Positions 8,638 to 17,746 of a stretch of 64,000 nt of DNA are shown here, piece after piece. The translations under genes and the position numbers were made by a program. The notes below the pieces were generated by a model, which searched no databases, was not told the DNA's origin, and saw only the letters and a list, made by a program, of their open reading frames with translations. Source of the DNA: an uncultured Acetatifactor sp. (GTDB lineage Bacteria > Bacillota > Clostridia > Lachnospirales > Lachnospiraceae); NCBI GenBank assembly GCA_947625475.1, contig CANQOL010000008.1, positions 1-64,000 on the forward strand. The letters run 5' to 3'. The stretch's first letter is position 1. Each line of letters starts with the position of its first letter.

Positions 8638-9606
8638 ATGGAACAGAAGAAATTTCGCTGGGCGTTTATCGGATGCGGGGGCATTGCGGTCACGGTGGCC
8701 CGGGAGCTGGAGCAGTCCGGCGGCCATGAGATTGCGGCAGTGTGGAACCGGACGGCAGGCAGAGCCGAAGAGTTTGCCCGGCAGTTCGGGGGCCGGGTGT
8801 GTGAGACGCCCCAGGAGGCGGTATCCCTGCCCTCAGTGGAGGGGGTCTATATCGCCGTCACTGCGGACAGACACGCAGAGTACATGGAGCTGTGTATCCG
8901 CTGTCACAAGCCGGTGCTCTGCGAGAAGCCCTTCACGGTGAACGCCGGGGAGGCTGAGAGGATTTTTGCCCTGGCCCGGCGGGAGGGCGTCTATGTGTCC
9001 GAGGCCATGTGGACCTGGCACAATGAGGCGGCCTGCCGGGTGCGGGAGTGGCTGCGGCAGGGGCGGATCGGTCAGGTCACAGGGGCCAGGGGCGTGTACG
9101 CCTATGAGATGGCCCGTCCCGGCTGTAATCCCCGGCTGATCCTGCCGGAGATGATCGGCGGGGCCCTGATGGACATCGGTGTGTACGGGGTGCGGTACGC
9201 CTATGAGCTCTTCGGCATGCCCCGGCGGATTTTGTGCCGGGGGGAGCTTTTGGGGGCCGTGGACGGAGAAGAGAGGATCACCATGGAATACCCGGAGCTG
9301 TCCGTGGAGCTGGATATATCCATGAAGGAGCACCGGGGGGAGGTCTTCGAGATCACAGGCACCCGGGGCAGCATCCGCGTGCCCATGTTCCACATGGCAA
9401 AGAGCGCGTCTCTCACGGGGCCGGAGCCGGAGGAATTTTCCCAGGAGGTGCTTTTGTACGCCAGAGAGTTTGACCGGACGGCCCGGGAAATCCGTGAGGG
9501 CCTGACCCAGAGCAGGATACTGCCGCCGGAGGGGACTCTTGCGGTGATGGAGCTGATGGATGAGTGCCGCCGCCAGATGGGAGTGGTTTACCCCGGGGAG
9601 GGCTGA
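8638..9606 (+). CDS. Gfo/Idh/MocA-family oxidoreductase
   Basis: A 322-residue NAD(P)-dependent oxidoreductase. The dinucleotide fold begins with FIGCGGIAVTVARELEQS (about 10-27), the family Glu-Lys-Pro motif is at 96-98 (LCEKPFTVN), and the substrate half contains GGALMDIGVYGVRYAYELFG. Family members oxidise or reduce sugars, inositols or dihydrodiols; the substrate here is not clear. The gene is notably GC-rich compared with the region to its left, marking the transition into core sequence. GGAGGGAAGG precedes the ATG. It seems to be a single-gene unit. Confidence 0.9.
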   Translation: MEQKKFRWAFIGCGGIAVTVARELEQSGGHEIAAVWNRTAGRAEEFARQFGGRVCETPQEAVSLPSVEGVYIAVTADRHAEYMELCIRCHKPVLCEKPFTVNAGEAERIFALARREGVYVSEAMWTWHNEAACRVREWLRQGRIGQVTGARGVYAYEMARPGCNPRLILPEMIGGALMDIGVYGVRYAYELFGMPRRILCRGELLGAVDGEERITMEYPELSVELDISMKEHRGEVFEITGTRGSIRVPMFHMAKSASLTGPEPEEFSQEVLLYAREFDRTAREIREGLTQSRILPPEGTLAVMELMDECRRQMGVVYPGEG

Positions 9607-9648
9607 TGCAAAAAAAACAGGAAATTTTTTTTCAAACAGCTGGACCTT

Positions 9649-9677
9649 TTGAGAAGAAACCTCCGTCTTTATTTATA
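9649..9677 (+). promoter_or_regulatory. Probable promoter of the CAP lipoprotein gene
   Basis: TTGAGA (9649-9654), 17 bp, TTTATA (9672-9677), placed about 60 bases before the ATG in an AT-rich patch between two GC-rich genes. Confidence 0.5.
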
Positions 9678-9735
9678 GAAGTAGGAAATTGGCGACGGAA
9701 TTATATAAAATCAGCGATGAGAAAGGAGCTTTAAA

Positions 9736-10305
9736 ATGAAAAAGAGATTAACAGCAATCTTATTGACAGCAGTCATGGGGCTTTCCCTTGCAGCCTGCGG
9801 CGGCAAGACGGCCACCAACATGACCGCAACCTCCCGTGACCGCAACAGCGGCGACGGCACCGTTTACATTGCGGATCAGGAGCTTCCCCTGGCCGGCTCC
9901 ATCAAGAGCGACAGCATGACTCCCGAGGAAGCCGCAAGAGCGGATGAGCTTCGCGCCATGGCGAAGGAGGCTCTGGATCTGACCAACGCCAGGAGAGCGG
10001 AGAGAGGACTTCCCGCTCTGGTATGGAGCGATGAGATCGAGCGCTGCGCACTGATCCGTGCTTCCGAAGAGGTGACTCTCTTCTCCCATCAGAGACCTGA
10101 CGGCTCCGATTGGTGGACCGTGAACAGCGACCTGCTCTACGGCGAGAACCTGGCAATGGGCTATACGGATGCAGCCAGCACCGTTCAGGCCTGGGTGAAT
10201 TCCCCTGCTCATGCAGAGAATCTGTTCGGCGACTTCTTAAGCTGCGGCATCGCCATCTATGAGGCGGGCGGCGTGCTGTACGTAGCACAGGAGTTTGGAT
10301 ATTGA
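9736..10305 (+). CDS. CAP-domain (SCP-like) lipoprotein
   Basis: A 189-residue surface lipoprotein. Signal peptide MKKRLTAILLTAVMGLSLAAC with lipobox LAAC; the following 40 residues are a polar linker. The CAP domain is at about 75-189: LDLTNARRAERGLPALVWS, CALIRASEEVTLFSHQRPDG, YGENLAMGY, AQAWVNSPAHAENLF-type motif and GGVLYVAQEFGY. His and Glu of the SHQRPDG and GENLA motifs form the usual CAP cavity. Bacterial CAP proteins are found in cell-wall and sporulation contexts; the specific role is not known. Flanked by its own promoter and terminator. Confidence 0.9.
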   Translation: MKKRLTAILLTAVMGLSLAACGGKTATNMTATSRDRNSGDGTVYIADQELPLAGSIKSDSMTPEEAARADELRAMAKEALDLTNARRAERGLPALVWSDEIERCALIRASEEVTLFSHQRPDGSDWWTVNSDLLYGENLAMGYTDAASTVQAWVNSPAHAENLFGDFLSCGIAIYEAGGVLYVAQEFGY

Positions 10306-10340
10306 TCGGAAGATCTGATATCGATACTTAGATAAGACAA

Positions 10341-10370
10341 GAAAAGGGTTCCCTGACGGGAGCCCTTTTT
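10341..10370 (+). terminator. Intrinsic terminator after the CAP gene
   Basis: Stem gggttccc / gggagccc (one G-T pair) with a TGAC loop, flanked by AAAA before and TTTTT after, so it may work in both directions. Confidence 0.85.
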
Positions 10371-10425
10371 CAGCTCAGGGAGCCTTTCACCCGCCAAATG
10401 ATCCGGACGGGAATTTTTTTGGGAA

Positions 10426-10454
10426 TTGTCAAAATTCTGAGTATGCTTTATAAT
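10426..10454 (+). promoter_or_regulatory. Sigma-A promoter of the hybrid kinase operon
   Basis: TTGTCA (10426-10431), exactly 17 bp, TATAAT (10449-10454), about 48 bases before the kinase ATG. Confidence 0.8.
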
Positions 10455-10501
10455 AAAAAGCAGATGAGAAACCAAACATTGTTTCCAAAGGGATATTTCA
10501 G

Positions 10502-12424
10502 ATGAAAGATATCAGAGAACTAGAGCAAAGCTGGAATCATGTGGATATGCCGGTACTGGTCCTGACACCTGCGGAGGCCGGCGCAGCCGGCCAGCAAAAG
10601 ACAGGAGGGGCAGGCTATGTCCCTGTCTATGAGAATGACGCCGCCAGGGCCCTGTGCCCCGGGGGGACCCTGTGGGATATGCTGGAACAGGGGCTTCGGG
10701 AGACCATCGCGGCAGGAGCCAGAGAGCTGCCTCCCTTCAATATCCTGGGGGGGAGGGCCTACTCCGCCCTGACCTTTGACTGGGAGGGCTGGCGGGTCTG
10801 CATGTTCCACGATGTGAACAGCTATTATGAGGAAAACCAGCGGGTGATCAATGAGGCCGTGATGGCCAACCGGGCCAAGACCAGCTTCCTGTCAGAGATG
10901 TCCCATGATATCCGCACGCCTATGGGGGCGATCATGGGCATGACGGACATTGCCCTGAAGCAGAAGGATATTCCCGAGAGGGTGAGCGAGTGCCTGGGGA
11001 AGATCAAGGTGGCCTCCGTGCATATGATGTCCCTGCTTAACGAGGTGCTGGATATGTCCCGGATCGAGAGCGGCCGGATCCTGCTCCAGAAGGAGGATGT
11101 GGATATCGCGGAAATTCTCCATGAGATCCTGGTGGTGGCCAGGCCCCAGGCTGACAGCGGGAAGCTGCAGTTTCAGCTGGAGATCGGCCGGATGGACAGG
11201 GAGAGGATCCTGGCGGACGGGGTCCGCTTAAAGCAGATCTGTCTGAACCTGCTGTCCAACGCCATCAAGTTTACCCCCGTGGGAGGGAAGGTGAGCCTTT
11301 CTCTGGAGATCCGGTCTCTGAAGAAGCCGGGCAGAGTGCTGCTGATGATGCGGGTGCAGGACACGGGCATCGGTATGAGCCCGGAATTTCTGAATAAGGT
11401 GTTTGTCCCCTTTGAGAGGGAACAGAAGTCCTCGGTCAACAAGATCCAGGGGACCGGCCTTGGCATGGCCATCACCAAGAATCTGGTGGATCTGATGGAG
11501 GGCAGCATTACGGTGGAGAGCCGGCTGGGAGAGGGAAGCTGCTTCCATGTGGAGATCCCCTTTGAGGCGGCGGAGGAAAACGAGACCGTCTACAGCCAGG
11601 CCCTGTCCGGACGGAGGGTGATGCTGCTGGACGAGAATGAAAAGCAGGCGGACCAGGTGCGGAAAATGCTGGGGAACCTGCATATGGAGATGGACTGGGC
11701 CCCCAGCGCGGAGGCGGCGGTGGATCTGCTCAACGATACCGTTTTTACGGGCAGGGAATACTTTGCCCTTCTGACGGTGGACAGGCTCTCCGAGGACGAG
11801 GTTTTGCTGTTTCTGCCCCAGGTGCGCCAGAGGATGGGGGCGGATTTCCCCATTCTGCTGCTTTCCGGCGGCGACTGGAGCCAGACGGAGTACATGTACA
11901 CCCGGGCGGGAGTGGACGCCTTCCTGCCGCTGCCCCTGTTCCACAGCAGGCTGGCGGCGGGGCTGTATGCCTTTACCCAGGAGGGAAAAAACCGCCGGCA
12001 GCAGGAAGAGAATGGGACGCAGTGGAACTTCCAGGGCAGGAGGATCCTGCTGGTGGAGGACAATGAGATCAACCGGGAGATTGCCCAGGAGCTGCTGGGC
12101 ATGGCCAATCTGGAGATTGAGTGCCGGGAGGACGGCGCCCAGGCCCTGGAGAGATTCCGGGAAATGCCCCCCGGCTACTACGATATGATTCTCATGGATA
12201 TTCAGATGCCGGTGATGAACGGGCTGGACGCCACGCGGGCCATCCGGGCCCTGGAGAGGGAGGACGCCCGCAGGATCCCTATTGTGGCCATGACGGCCAA
12301 CGCCTTTGTGGAGGATGTGAAAAATTCTCTGGATGCGGGCATGAACGCCCATATTTCCAAACCCCTGGATATGAATCAGGTGTATTCTACCATTGAGCTG
12401 TTTTTGGGGAGGAGTGAGGCATGA
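10502..12424 (+). CDS. Soluble hybrid sensor histidine kinase / response regulator
   Basis: A 640-residue signalling protein without a membrane segment. Residues 1-115 are a small N-terminal input domain. The dimerisation/phosphoacceptor box is FLSEMSHDIRTPMGAIMGMT with His135. The ATPase domain (about 230-360) has LLSNAIKFTPVGGKVSLS, DTGIGMS and GTGLGMAITKNLVDLMEGSI. A degenerate receiver follows (about 375-495), then a true receiver at about 513-640 with LLVEDNEINREIA, phosphoacceptor Asp566 in MILMDIQMPVMNG and Lys in HISKPLD. It phosphorylates itself and passes phosphate to its own receiver. Its stop overlaps the ATG of the HD-domain gene, so the two are probably co-produced partners. Confidence 0.95.
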   Translation: MKDIRELEQSWNHVDMPVLVLTPAEAGAAGQQKTGGAGYVPVYENDAARALCPGGTLWDMLEQGLRETIAAGARELPPFNILGGRAYSALTFDWEGWRVCMFHDVNSYYEENQRVINEAVMANRAKTSFLSEMSHDIRTPMGAIMGMTDIALKQKDIPERVSECLGKIKVASVHMMSLLNEVLDMSRIESGRILLQKEDVDIAEILHEILVVARPQADSGKLQFQLEIGRMDRERILADGVRLKQICLNLLSNAIKFTPVGGKVSLSLEIRSLKKPGRVLLMMRVQDTGIGMSPEFLNKVFVPFEREQKSSVNKIQGTGLGMAITKNLVDLMEGSITVESRLGEGSCFHVEIPFEAAEENETVYSQALSGRRVMLLDENEKQADQVRKMLGNLHMEMDWAPSAEAAVDLLNDTVFTGREYFALLTVDRLSEDEVLLFLPQVRQRMGADFPILLLSGGDWSQTEYMYTRAGVDAFLPLPLFHSRLAAGLYAFTQEGKNRRQQEENGTQWNFQGRRILLVEDNEINREIAQELLGMANLEIECREDGAQALERFREMPPGYYDMILMDIQMPVMNGLDATRAIRALEREDARRIPIVAMTANAFVEDVKNSLDAGMNAHISKPLDMNQVYSTIELFLGRSEA

Positions 12425-14283
12425 GGCCCTATCAGGAGACCTACATTAAAAACATCACAAGAGTGATGGAACTGAATACGCCCGACGCCCAGATCCCCAG
12501 GGATGCCTCGGTTTTCTGGAGGGAGCGGGAGAAAAAGCGGGAAGAGATCGGGCGCCTGATGGAAGAGAATACGGCGCTGCTGCGCAGAGAGCTGATGCCG
12601 GTGCTGGACGATATCCTTTCCTTTCCCCGGCAGGAGATCGACGAGCTGGAGACCTTCGCCCTGGCGCTGATGCCCCTGCCCCGGCAGCTGGATGTGATGC
12701 TCAACTACACCATCCACAGTGCCCTGGTGGCCTACGCCAGACATTGGAACGACCGGGATATGCTGATCCGGGAGCTGTATCAAACGGGTATGGCCCTGTT
12801 TTATTTTCAGTCCATGATCGATATGGCGGAGGGGGACCGCTACAATTGGAGAATGCGCATGCTCTTCGGGGAGGCGGCCTCCTATATCAAGGTGTACGAT
12901 GAAATTGAGGATCCCCAGATCCGGGGCTATATCCACCGGTCCATGGCCAACCTGGCCCTGGGCCACGCGGACAGCTCTGATCCGGAGAGCGGCAGGCGGA
13001 AAATGGAGACGCTCCGCCGGTCCTTTCAGATCCTCACGGATCCGGTCTTTCGGGAAAAGACGCCCTCTCTGCCCTGGGATGTGTACCTTTACAAGAGCCA
13101 TCAGGAGAGAACCACGGGCATGACGCTTCTGCGGGCGGGTGTGACGGACCAGAGAATCCTGCAGGAGGTTATGGAGTCGGCAGAGTATGTGTGGCGCAGA
13201 CAGCTTGAGGCGAGCCGAAGGAAGGGAACGCAGCCTTCCATCCGCTGGCATGTGGTGTATGAGACGGCACAGTACCACTGCGGGGTCACAACCTTGGGGT
13301 ATCTGCTGCGAAAGATGGAAGAGCTGTATCTGGAGCGGGACGTGTCCGATTTTTCCGACGAGGGGATTTACACCAATATTTTCCTGCCGGCCCTCTATGC
13401 CAACTATCTTGCCAAGGACGAGTCCTACAAGATCCGGAAAAAGGAAGTGATGGGGCATATGTACCGCATGATGATGCGCTATGTGTCCTCCATCCCGGGC
13501 AGCCGGGTGAGTATGACCATGATCCGGAACCTGATGGATACCTTCCACACCTTTATTGAGTACCCGGACGGGATCAGCCAGAAGGAGTTCCTGATCCGGC
13601 TGGTGGTGAGCCGCAACCCGGAGATGTTCGTGGCCTTCCAGATGGCCGCCTCCCTGGCGAGGATGCTGATGGAGCGCGTACTGGATAAGAGCCCGGAGCT
13701 GATGCTGGGCGTGCGGGGCTATAAGACCCTGGGGGAGCTTGCGGCGGCCAGGGAGGAGCTGTGCGGCTATGCCTATGAGTGCGGCATGTTCCACGATGTG
13801 GGGCTTTTAAACTTTTTCGGGCTGATCGGCCAGTCCGGCCGGGCGTGGCTGAAGGAGGAGAAGGACGTATATAAGTCCCATGTGAAGATCGGGTATGCGA
13901 TTCTCTCCCGCTGTGAATCCACCCGGCCCTACGCGGCTTCGGCTCTGGGCCATCACCGCTACTACGACGGACAGGGGGGATATCCCAGGGAGTATGACAG
14001 GACCCGGCAGCCGGATCAGCCGGTGATCGACCTGGTGAGCGTGGTCCACTACTTAAACCAGCTGGTGGAGTCGCCCGTCAACTATTCCCGCAGGCCTCTG
14101 CCCCTTTCCGAGGCCCTGGAGCAGGTGAAGAGCCAGGCGGGCACCCGGCTTTCCCCGCAGATGACGGAGCTTTTGTGCGATATGGAGCCCCAGCTGAGGG
14201 AGTATTACGAGAGGGGCAAAAAGGAAGCCTACCGGGAAGCCCTTCGGTATCTGAAGGGGGAGGAAGACTTGACAAACGCCTGA
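12421..14283 (+). CDS. HD-GYP-like domain protein, likely effector of the hybrid kinase
   Basis: A 620-residue cytoplasmic protein. The C-terminal third (about 430-590) is an HD phosphohydrolase: FHDVG with His458-Asp459, SHVKIGYAILSR, then GHHRYYDGQGGYP with His511-His512, close to the HHExxDGxGYP signature of HD-GYP cyclic-di-GMP phosphodiesterases but with Arg in place of Glu and an extra Gly. The first 430 residues are mainly helical and match nothing I recognise. The gene starts within the stop codon of the kinase gene (ATGA), a strong coupling signal. It may hydrolyse a cyclic dinucleotide; activity needs testing because the signature is altered. Confidence 0.75.
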   Translation: MRPYQETYIKNITRVMELNTPDAQIPRDASVFWREREKKREEIGRLMEENTALLRRELMPVLDDILSFPRQEIDELETFALALMPLPRQLDVMLNYTIHSALVAYARHWNDRDMLIRELYQTGMALFYFQSMIDMAEGDRYNWRMRMLFGEAASYIKVYDEIEDPQIRGYIHRSMANLALGHADSSDPESGRRKMETLRRSFQILTDPVFREKTPSLPWDVYLYKSHQERTTGMTLLRAGVTDQRILQEVMESAEYVWRRQLEASRRKGTQPSIRWHVVYETAQYHCGVTTLGYLLRKMEELYLERDVSDFSDEGIYTNIFLPALYANYLAKDESYKIRKKEVMGHMYRMMMRYVSSIPGSRVSMTMIRNLMDTFHTFIEYPDGISQKEFLIRLVVSRNPEMFVAFQMAASLARMLMERVLDKSPELMLGVRGYKTLGELAAAREELCGYAYECGMFHDVGLLNFFGLIGQSGRAWLKEEKDVYKSHVKIGYAILSRCESTRPYAASALGHHRYYDGQGGYPREYDRTRQPDQPVIDLVSVVHYLNQLVESPVNYSRRPLPLSEALEQVKSQAGTRLSPQMTELLCDMEPQLREYYERGKKEAYREALRYLKGEEDLTNA

Positions 14284-14297
14284 AAAAGGCGTATCCT
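14269..14297 (+). promoter_or_regulatory. Probable promoter of the aldolase gene
   Basis: TTGACA (14269-14274), 17 bp, TATCCT (14292-14297), lying across the end of the HD-domain gene. It gives a leader of about 65 bases before the aldolase ATG. Confidence 0.6.
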
Positions 14298-14370
14298 TAC
14301 TTGGCATGGATAATTTATCGGTTTAAAGCGTTAAATTGCCGGAGAGAATAAGCAGATAGGAGAAATCAGT

Positions 14371-15354
14371 ATGAGTCGCAGCAGACAGGGAAGCCTGGTA
14401 TCCTTCAGACCGGATATCAAGGTTGTGGATTGTACCATGAGAGACGGAGGTCTGGTCAACAATTTCCAGTTCACGGAGGATTTTGTGCGGGATCTGTATC
14501 AGGCCAATATCCGGGCCGGAGTGGATTATATGGAGTTTGGCTATAAGGCATCCAAGGAGATCTTTGACCCGAAGAAGTTTGGCAAGTGGAAGTTTTGTGA
14601 CGAGAAGGATATCAGAGCCGTTGTGGGAGACAATAAGTCCGGGATGAAGATCTCGGTGATGGCGGATGTGGGCAGGACGGATTTCCGCAAGGATATCCTG
14701 AATAAGAAGGACAGCGTGGTGGATCTGGTGCGGGTGGCCACCTACATCAACACCATCCCGGCGGCCATAGAGATGCTGGAGGACGCCAAGGCGAAGGGGT
14801 ATGAGACCACGGTGAATATTATGGCGGTCTCCAAGGTGAACGAGGGGGATCTGGAGGGCGGCCTGGAGCTTCTGGCCCAGAGCAGCGTGGATGTGATTTA
14901 CCTGGTGGACAGCTTTGGGGCCTTCTACCCGGAGCAGATCGAGAGACTCTGCGATCTGTACCTGAACATCGGCGTAAAGTATCAGAAAAAGATCGGCGTC
15001 CACGCCCACAACAATCAGCAGCTGGCTTTTGCCAACACCATCGAGGCGCTCTCCATGGGGGCAAGCTACTTGGACGCCACCGTCAGCGGCATGGGCCGGG
15101 GAGCGGGGAACTGCTACATGGAACTGCTCTTGAGCTTCCTGCGCAACCCCAAGTACAACAAGGCCGCCGTCATGGACTTTGTGGAGAAGCATATGCTGAA
15201 GCTGAAGGCGGAGGGCGTGGTATGGGGGTACGATATCCCCTATCTGCTGACAGGGATTCTGAATTCTCATCCATCCTCGGCCATTCAGTTTATCAAGGAC
15301 GGCAGAACGGATTACTCCGTCTTCTATCAGGAGCTCATGGACAATACCCTGTAG
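14371..15354 (+). CDS. HMGL-like (DRE-TIM) aldolase-domain protein
   Basis: A 327-residue TIM-barrel enzyme of the HMG-CoA lyase / 4-hydroxy-2-oxovalerate aldolase superfamily. The metal-binding first strand is KVVDCTMRDGGLVNNFQF, the later motif is YLVDSFGAFYPEQIERL, and the metal-ligand histidines lie in IGVHAHNNQQLAFANT, followed by LDATVSGMGRGAGNCYMELL. These residues support divalent-metal-dependent carbon-carbon bond cleavage or formation on a 2-keto acid. The substrate is unclear; lone genes of this type are common in Clostridia and are often annotated only as aldolase catalytic domain proteins. A long hairpin follows, and the next genes encode a motor pair. Confidence 0.85.
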   Translation: MSRSRQGSLVSFRPDIKVVDCTMRDGGLVNNFQFTEDFVRDLYQANIRAGVDYMEFGYKASKEIFDPKKFGKWKFCDEKDIRAVVGDNKSGMKISVMADVGRTDFRKDILNKKDSVVDLVRVATYINTIPAAIEMLEDAKAKGYETTVNIMAVSKVNEGDLEGGLELLAQSSVDVIYLVDSFGAFYPEQIERLCDLYLNIGVKYQKKIGVHAHNNQQLAFANTIEALSMGASYLDATVSGMGRGAGNCYMELLLSFLRNPKYNKAAVMDFVEKHMLKLKAEGVVWGYDIPYLLTGILNSHPSSAIQFIKDGRTDYSVFYQELMDNTL

Positions 15355-15406
15355 GCCCGGGCCTGCGAAGGGATATTGGCCGAGAGGCTCCCAGGGCGAA
15401 CAAGAT

Positions 15407-15449
15407 CAGGCTCCCGCGGACAGAGGCAAGACCTCTGGGCGGGAGCCTG
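15407..15449 (+). terminator. Strong two-part hairpin after the aldolase gene
   Basis: Outer stem of caggctcccgc (15407-15417) with its near-complement (15439-15449) and an inner stem cagagg / cctctg. No T tract follows, so it could be a factor-assisted terminator or RNA-stabilising hairpin. The 240-base gap up to the motor genes holds no coding region; a weak TTGTGA / TAGATT promoter with 18-bp spacing may lie at about 15515-15545. Confidence 0.55.
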
Positions 15450-15594
15450 CGGTGAAGTAAGGGGAAATCTGAGCGGCGATTTCTAAAGATTTGTTTAAGA
15501 TTTAGTGCTTCCGCTTGTGAGAGGGCGGCGGGGTATGGTAGATTAGAGATAGAGACGGCGAGGGGTTATCCGGGCTCGCAAAAGGGAGGGTGAA

Positions 15595-16743
15595 ATGAAA
15601 AACAAGCTGTTTTATTTTCTGTATCTCTTATATTTCGTGATGGTCTTCCTGATCCTGTACATCAACGGGGTGTTCACAGGCCGGGTGGATTCCATGAGCA
15701 ACCTGGTGATCAATCTGGTGTTCCTTCTGGTGATCGGCATCCTGTTTTTGATCTCCGGCGTCAGCTTTATCCGGCTGAACCGCTGCACGGACGCTCTGGT
15801 GAGCGTGACGGACGCCATTTACAAGGAGTACGACAGCGGCAGCCGCAATCTCTGGGAGATCTACCGGGTGAAAAAGAAGGTCTTCGACAATGAGGTGCTG
15901 GACGAGGCGTTTTATCTCTATCAGAAGAGGATGCAGGGATATCAGACCAAGAGGGGACTGACGGGGACCTGCAGTCTGGAGGAATATATCAACGAAGAGC
16001 TCCTGGACCGGATCAGCCTCTCCTACTTCAATGCGGCCATCTCCGGCACGATGACAGGTCTTGGCATCCTGGGAACCTTTGTGGGCCTTTCCATCGGCCT
16101 CGGATCCTTTTCCGGCGACGATATCTATACGATCTCGGACAATGTGGGGCCTCTGCTGGGGGGCATGAAGGTCGCCTTCCACACCTCCGTGTACGGCATT
16201 TTCTTCTCCATGGTGTTCAACTTTGTCTACCGCAGCATTATGTCCGACGCCTACGATAAGCTGGGGGATTTTCTGGACTGCTACCGGGAGTGCGTGGAGC
16301 CCGTGGCGGCGGGAGGCGACGACAGCGCCAAGGTGATGCTGATTTATCAGGCCAATATGGCTAACTCCCTGAAGAATATGACGGAGCTGCTGAAGGGCCA
16401 GGCCCTGGAGCAGTCCGAGGCTCTGCAGAGGGTGGTGGACCGCTTCACGGACCAGCTCTCTCAGACCATGGGGGCCGATTTTGAGAAGCTGGGGCGCACG
16501 CTGCAGAAGGCGGTGAGCTCCCAGGAACTCTACGCCAAGAACTATCAGATCCTGTCGGATACCACCAAGGATCTTTTGAGCGCCAACCTGACCATGCAGC
16601 GGACCCTGGAGGAACTGATGGGGCGCCAGGAGGCTCTGTCCAAGGAGCTGAAGGCCCAGGAGGCCCGGATTTCCCAGACCTGCGATACCATCAACGAGGA
16701 GGTCAGCAATCAGCTCTACAACCTGGTGCAGATGAAGAGCTGA
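15595..16743 (+). CDS. MotA/TolQ/ExbB-type proton channel subunit (ZorA-like)
   Basis: A 382-residue membrane protein. Two membrane helices lie near the N-terminus (about 5-24 and 34-56). The channel core is at about 145-220, with ISGTMTGLGILGTFVGLSIG followed by GGMKVAFHTSVYGIFFSMVF, the two conserved helices of MotA/TolQ/ExbB proteins. The last 130 residues form a long coiled-coil tail (LKGQALEQSEALQRVVDRF; LTMQRTLEELMGRQEALSKE), as in ZorA. With the OmpA-like partner immediately downstream it should form a five-plus-two ion-driven motor in the membrane. It lacks the flagellar cytoplasmic loop of MotA. GGGAGGG precedes the ATG. Confidence 0.85.
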   Translation: MKNKLFYFLYLLYFVMVFLILYINGVFTGRVDSMSNLVINLVFLLVIGILFLISGVSFIRLNRCTDALVSVTDAIYKEYDSGSRNLWEIYRVKKKVFDNEVLDEAFYLYQKRMQGYQTKRGLTGTCSLEEYINEELLDRISLSYFNAAISGTMTGLGILGTFVGLSIGLGSFSGDDIYTISDNVGPLLGGMKVAFHTSVYGIFFSMVFNFVYRSIMSDAYDKLGDFLDCYRECVEPVAAGGDDSAKVMLIYQANMANSLKNMTELLKGQALEQSEALQRVVDRFTDQLSQTMGADFEKLGRTLQKAVSSQELYAKNYQILSDTTKDLLSANLTMQRTLEELMGRQEALSKELKAQEARISQTCDTINEEVSNQLYNLVQMKS

Positions 16744-16780
16744 GAGCAGGGAGAGGGAAACGGGGAAAGGAGAGGGTGAT

Positions 16781-17725
16781 ATGGCGGGCAGAAAGAAGAG
16801 GGAGGCCTTTGAAGAGCACAGCTACTGGCAGTCCTATTCCGATATGATGGCGGCGCTGCTGCTGATTTTTATCCTGATCATCGCGATCACGCTGGCCATT
16901 TACAGACAGAAAACCACGGATCTGGAGCAGACACAGCGGGAACTGGACGCGGCTTCCCTGGAGCTGGAGAATGCCAGAATTGACCTGGAGAATTACCGGC
17001 TGGAGATCGAGGCGTCCAAGACGGAGCTGGAGGATTCCCTGGCAAAGCTCCAGGACGCCTACGCCCAGGCGGCCCTGACCCAGGAGGAACTGGCGGCGGC
17101 TTATCTGGAGATCGACAACGCCAGGGCGGAGCTGGCGGCCACCCGGGACGAGCTGGCGGACATTGTGGGGATCCGGACGGATATCATCGGGGAGCTCCAG
17201 AGCAGGTTCAACAACTCCGCCATGACGGTGGATCCGCAGAACGGTTCCATCACTTTTTCCTCGGATGTGCTCTTTGAGTACGGCAGCGCCACCCTCACGG
17301 AGTTAAGCCAGCAGACCCTGCGGGAGATCATTCCCATGTACCTGGGGGTGCTGCTGCAGGATTCCTATCGGGATTACATTGCGGAGATCATTATAGAGGG
17401 CCATACAGACACGGCGGGAAGCTATCAGACCAATATGGAGCTTTCCTCCAACAGAGCCCGGTCGGTGGCTAGGTTTTGTCTGGATCCCCGGAACGGGCTC
17501 AACGAGGCGGAGATTGCCCAGCTGGAAGAGGTGCTGACGGTGAACGGGCGCTCCTACAGCGATCCGGTGTACCAGGAGGGCTCCACGGAGATCAACATGG
17601 CCGGATCCCGGCGTGTGGAGATTAAGTTCCGGCTGAAGGAGGACGAGATGATACAGAGGATCTCGGAGATCCTGGCCCAGGAGGTGCCCGGGGAGACGGA
17701 TCAGGGAGCAGATCAGGCCCAGTAA
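16781..17725 (+). CDS. MotB/OmpA-type motor partner (ZorB-like)
   Basis: A 314-residue protein with one N-terminal membrane helix (about 23-43). The ion-carrying aspartate is Asp21 in SYWQSYSDMMAALLLIFIL, the exact place of the MotB/ZorB proton-binding residue. Residues 45-125 are a regular coiled coil of LxxA/ExxL repeats. The C-terminal OmpA-like peptidoglycan-binding domain (about 145-300) contains IIIEGHTDTAGSYQTNMELSSNRA. It should anchor the stator to the cell wall while the channel subunit conducts ions. It follows the MotA-like gene by 37 bases with an AGGAGAGGG site. Confidence 0.9.
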   Translation: MAGRKKREAFEEHSYWQSYSDMMAALLLIFILIIAITLAIYRQKTTDLEQTQRELDAASLELENARIDLENYRLEIEASKTELEDSLAKLQDAYAQAALTQEELAAAYLEIDNARAELAATRDELADIVGIRTDIIGELQSRFNNSAMTVDPQNGSITFSSDVLFEYGSATLTELSQQTLREIIPMYLGVLLQDSYRDYIAEIIIEGHTDTAGSYQTNMELSSNRARSVARFCLDPRNGLNEAEIAQLEEVLTVNGRSYSDPVYQEGSTEINMAGSRRVEIKFRLKEDEMIQRISEILAQEVPGETDQGADQAQ

Positions 17726-17746
17726 GCGGCGGAAGGGAGCAGAAGC

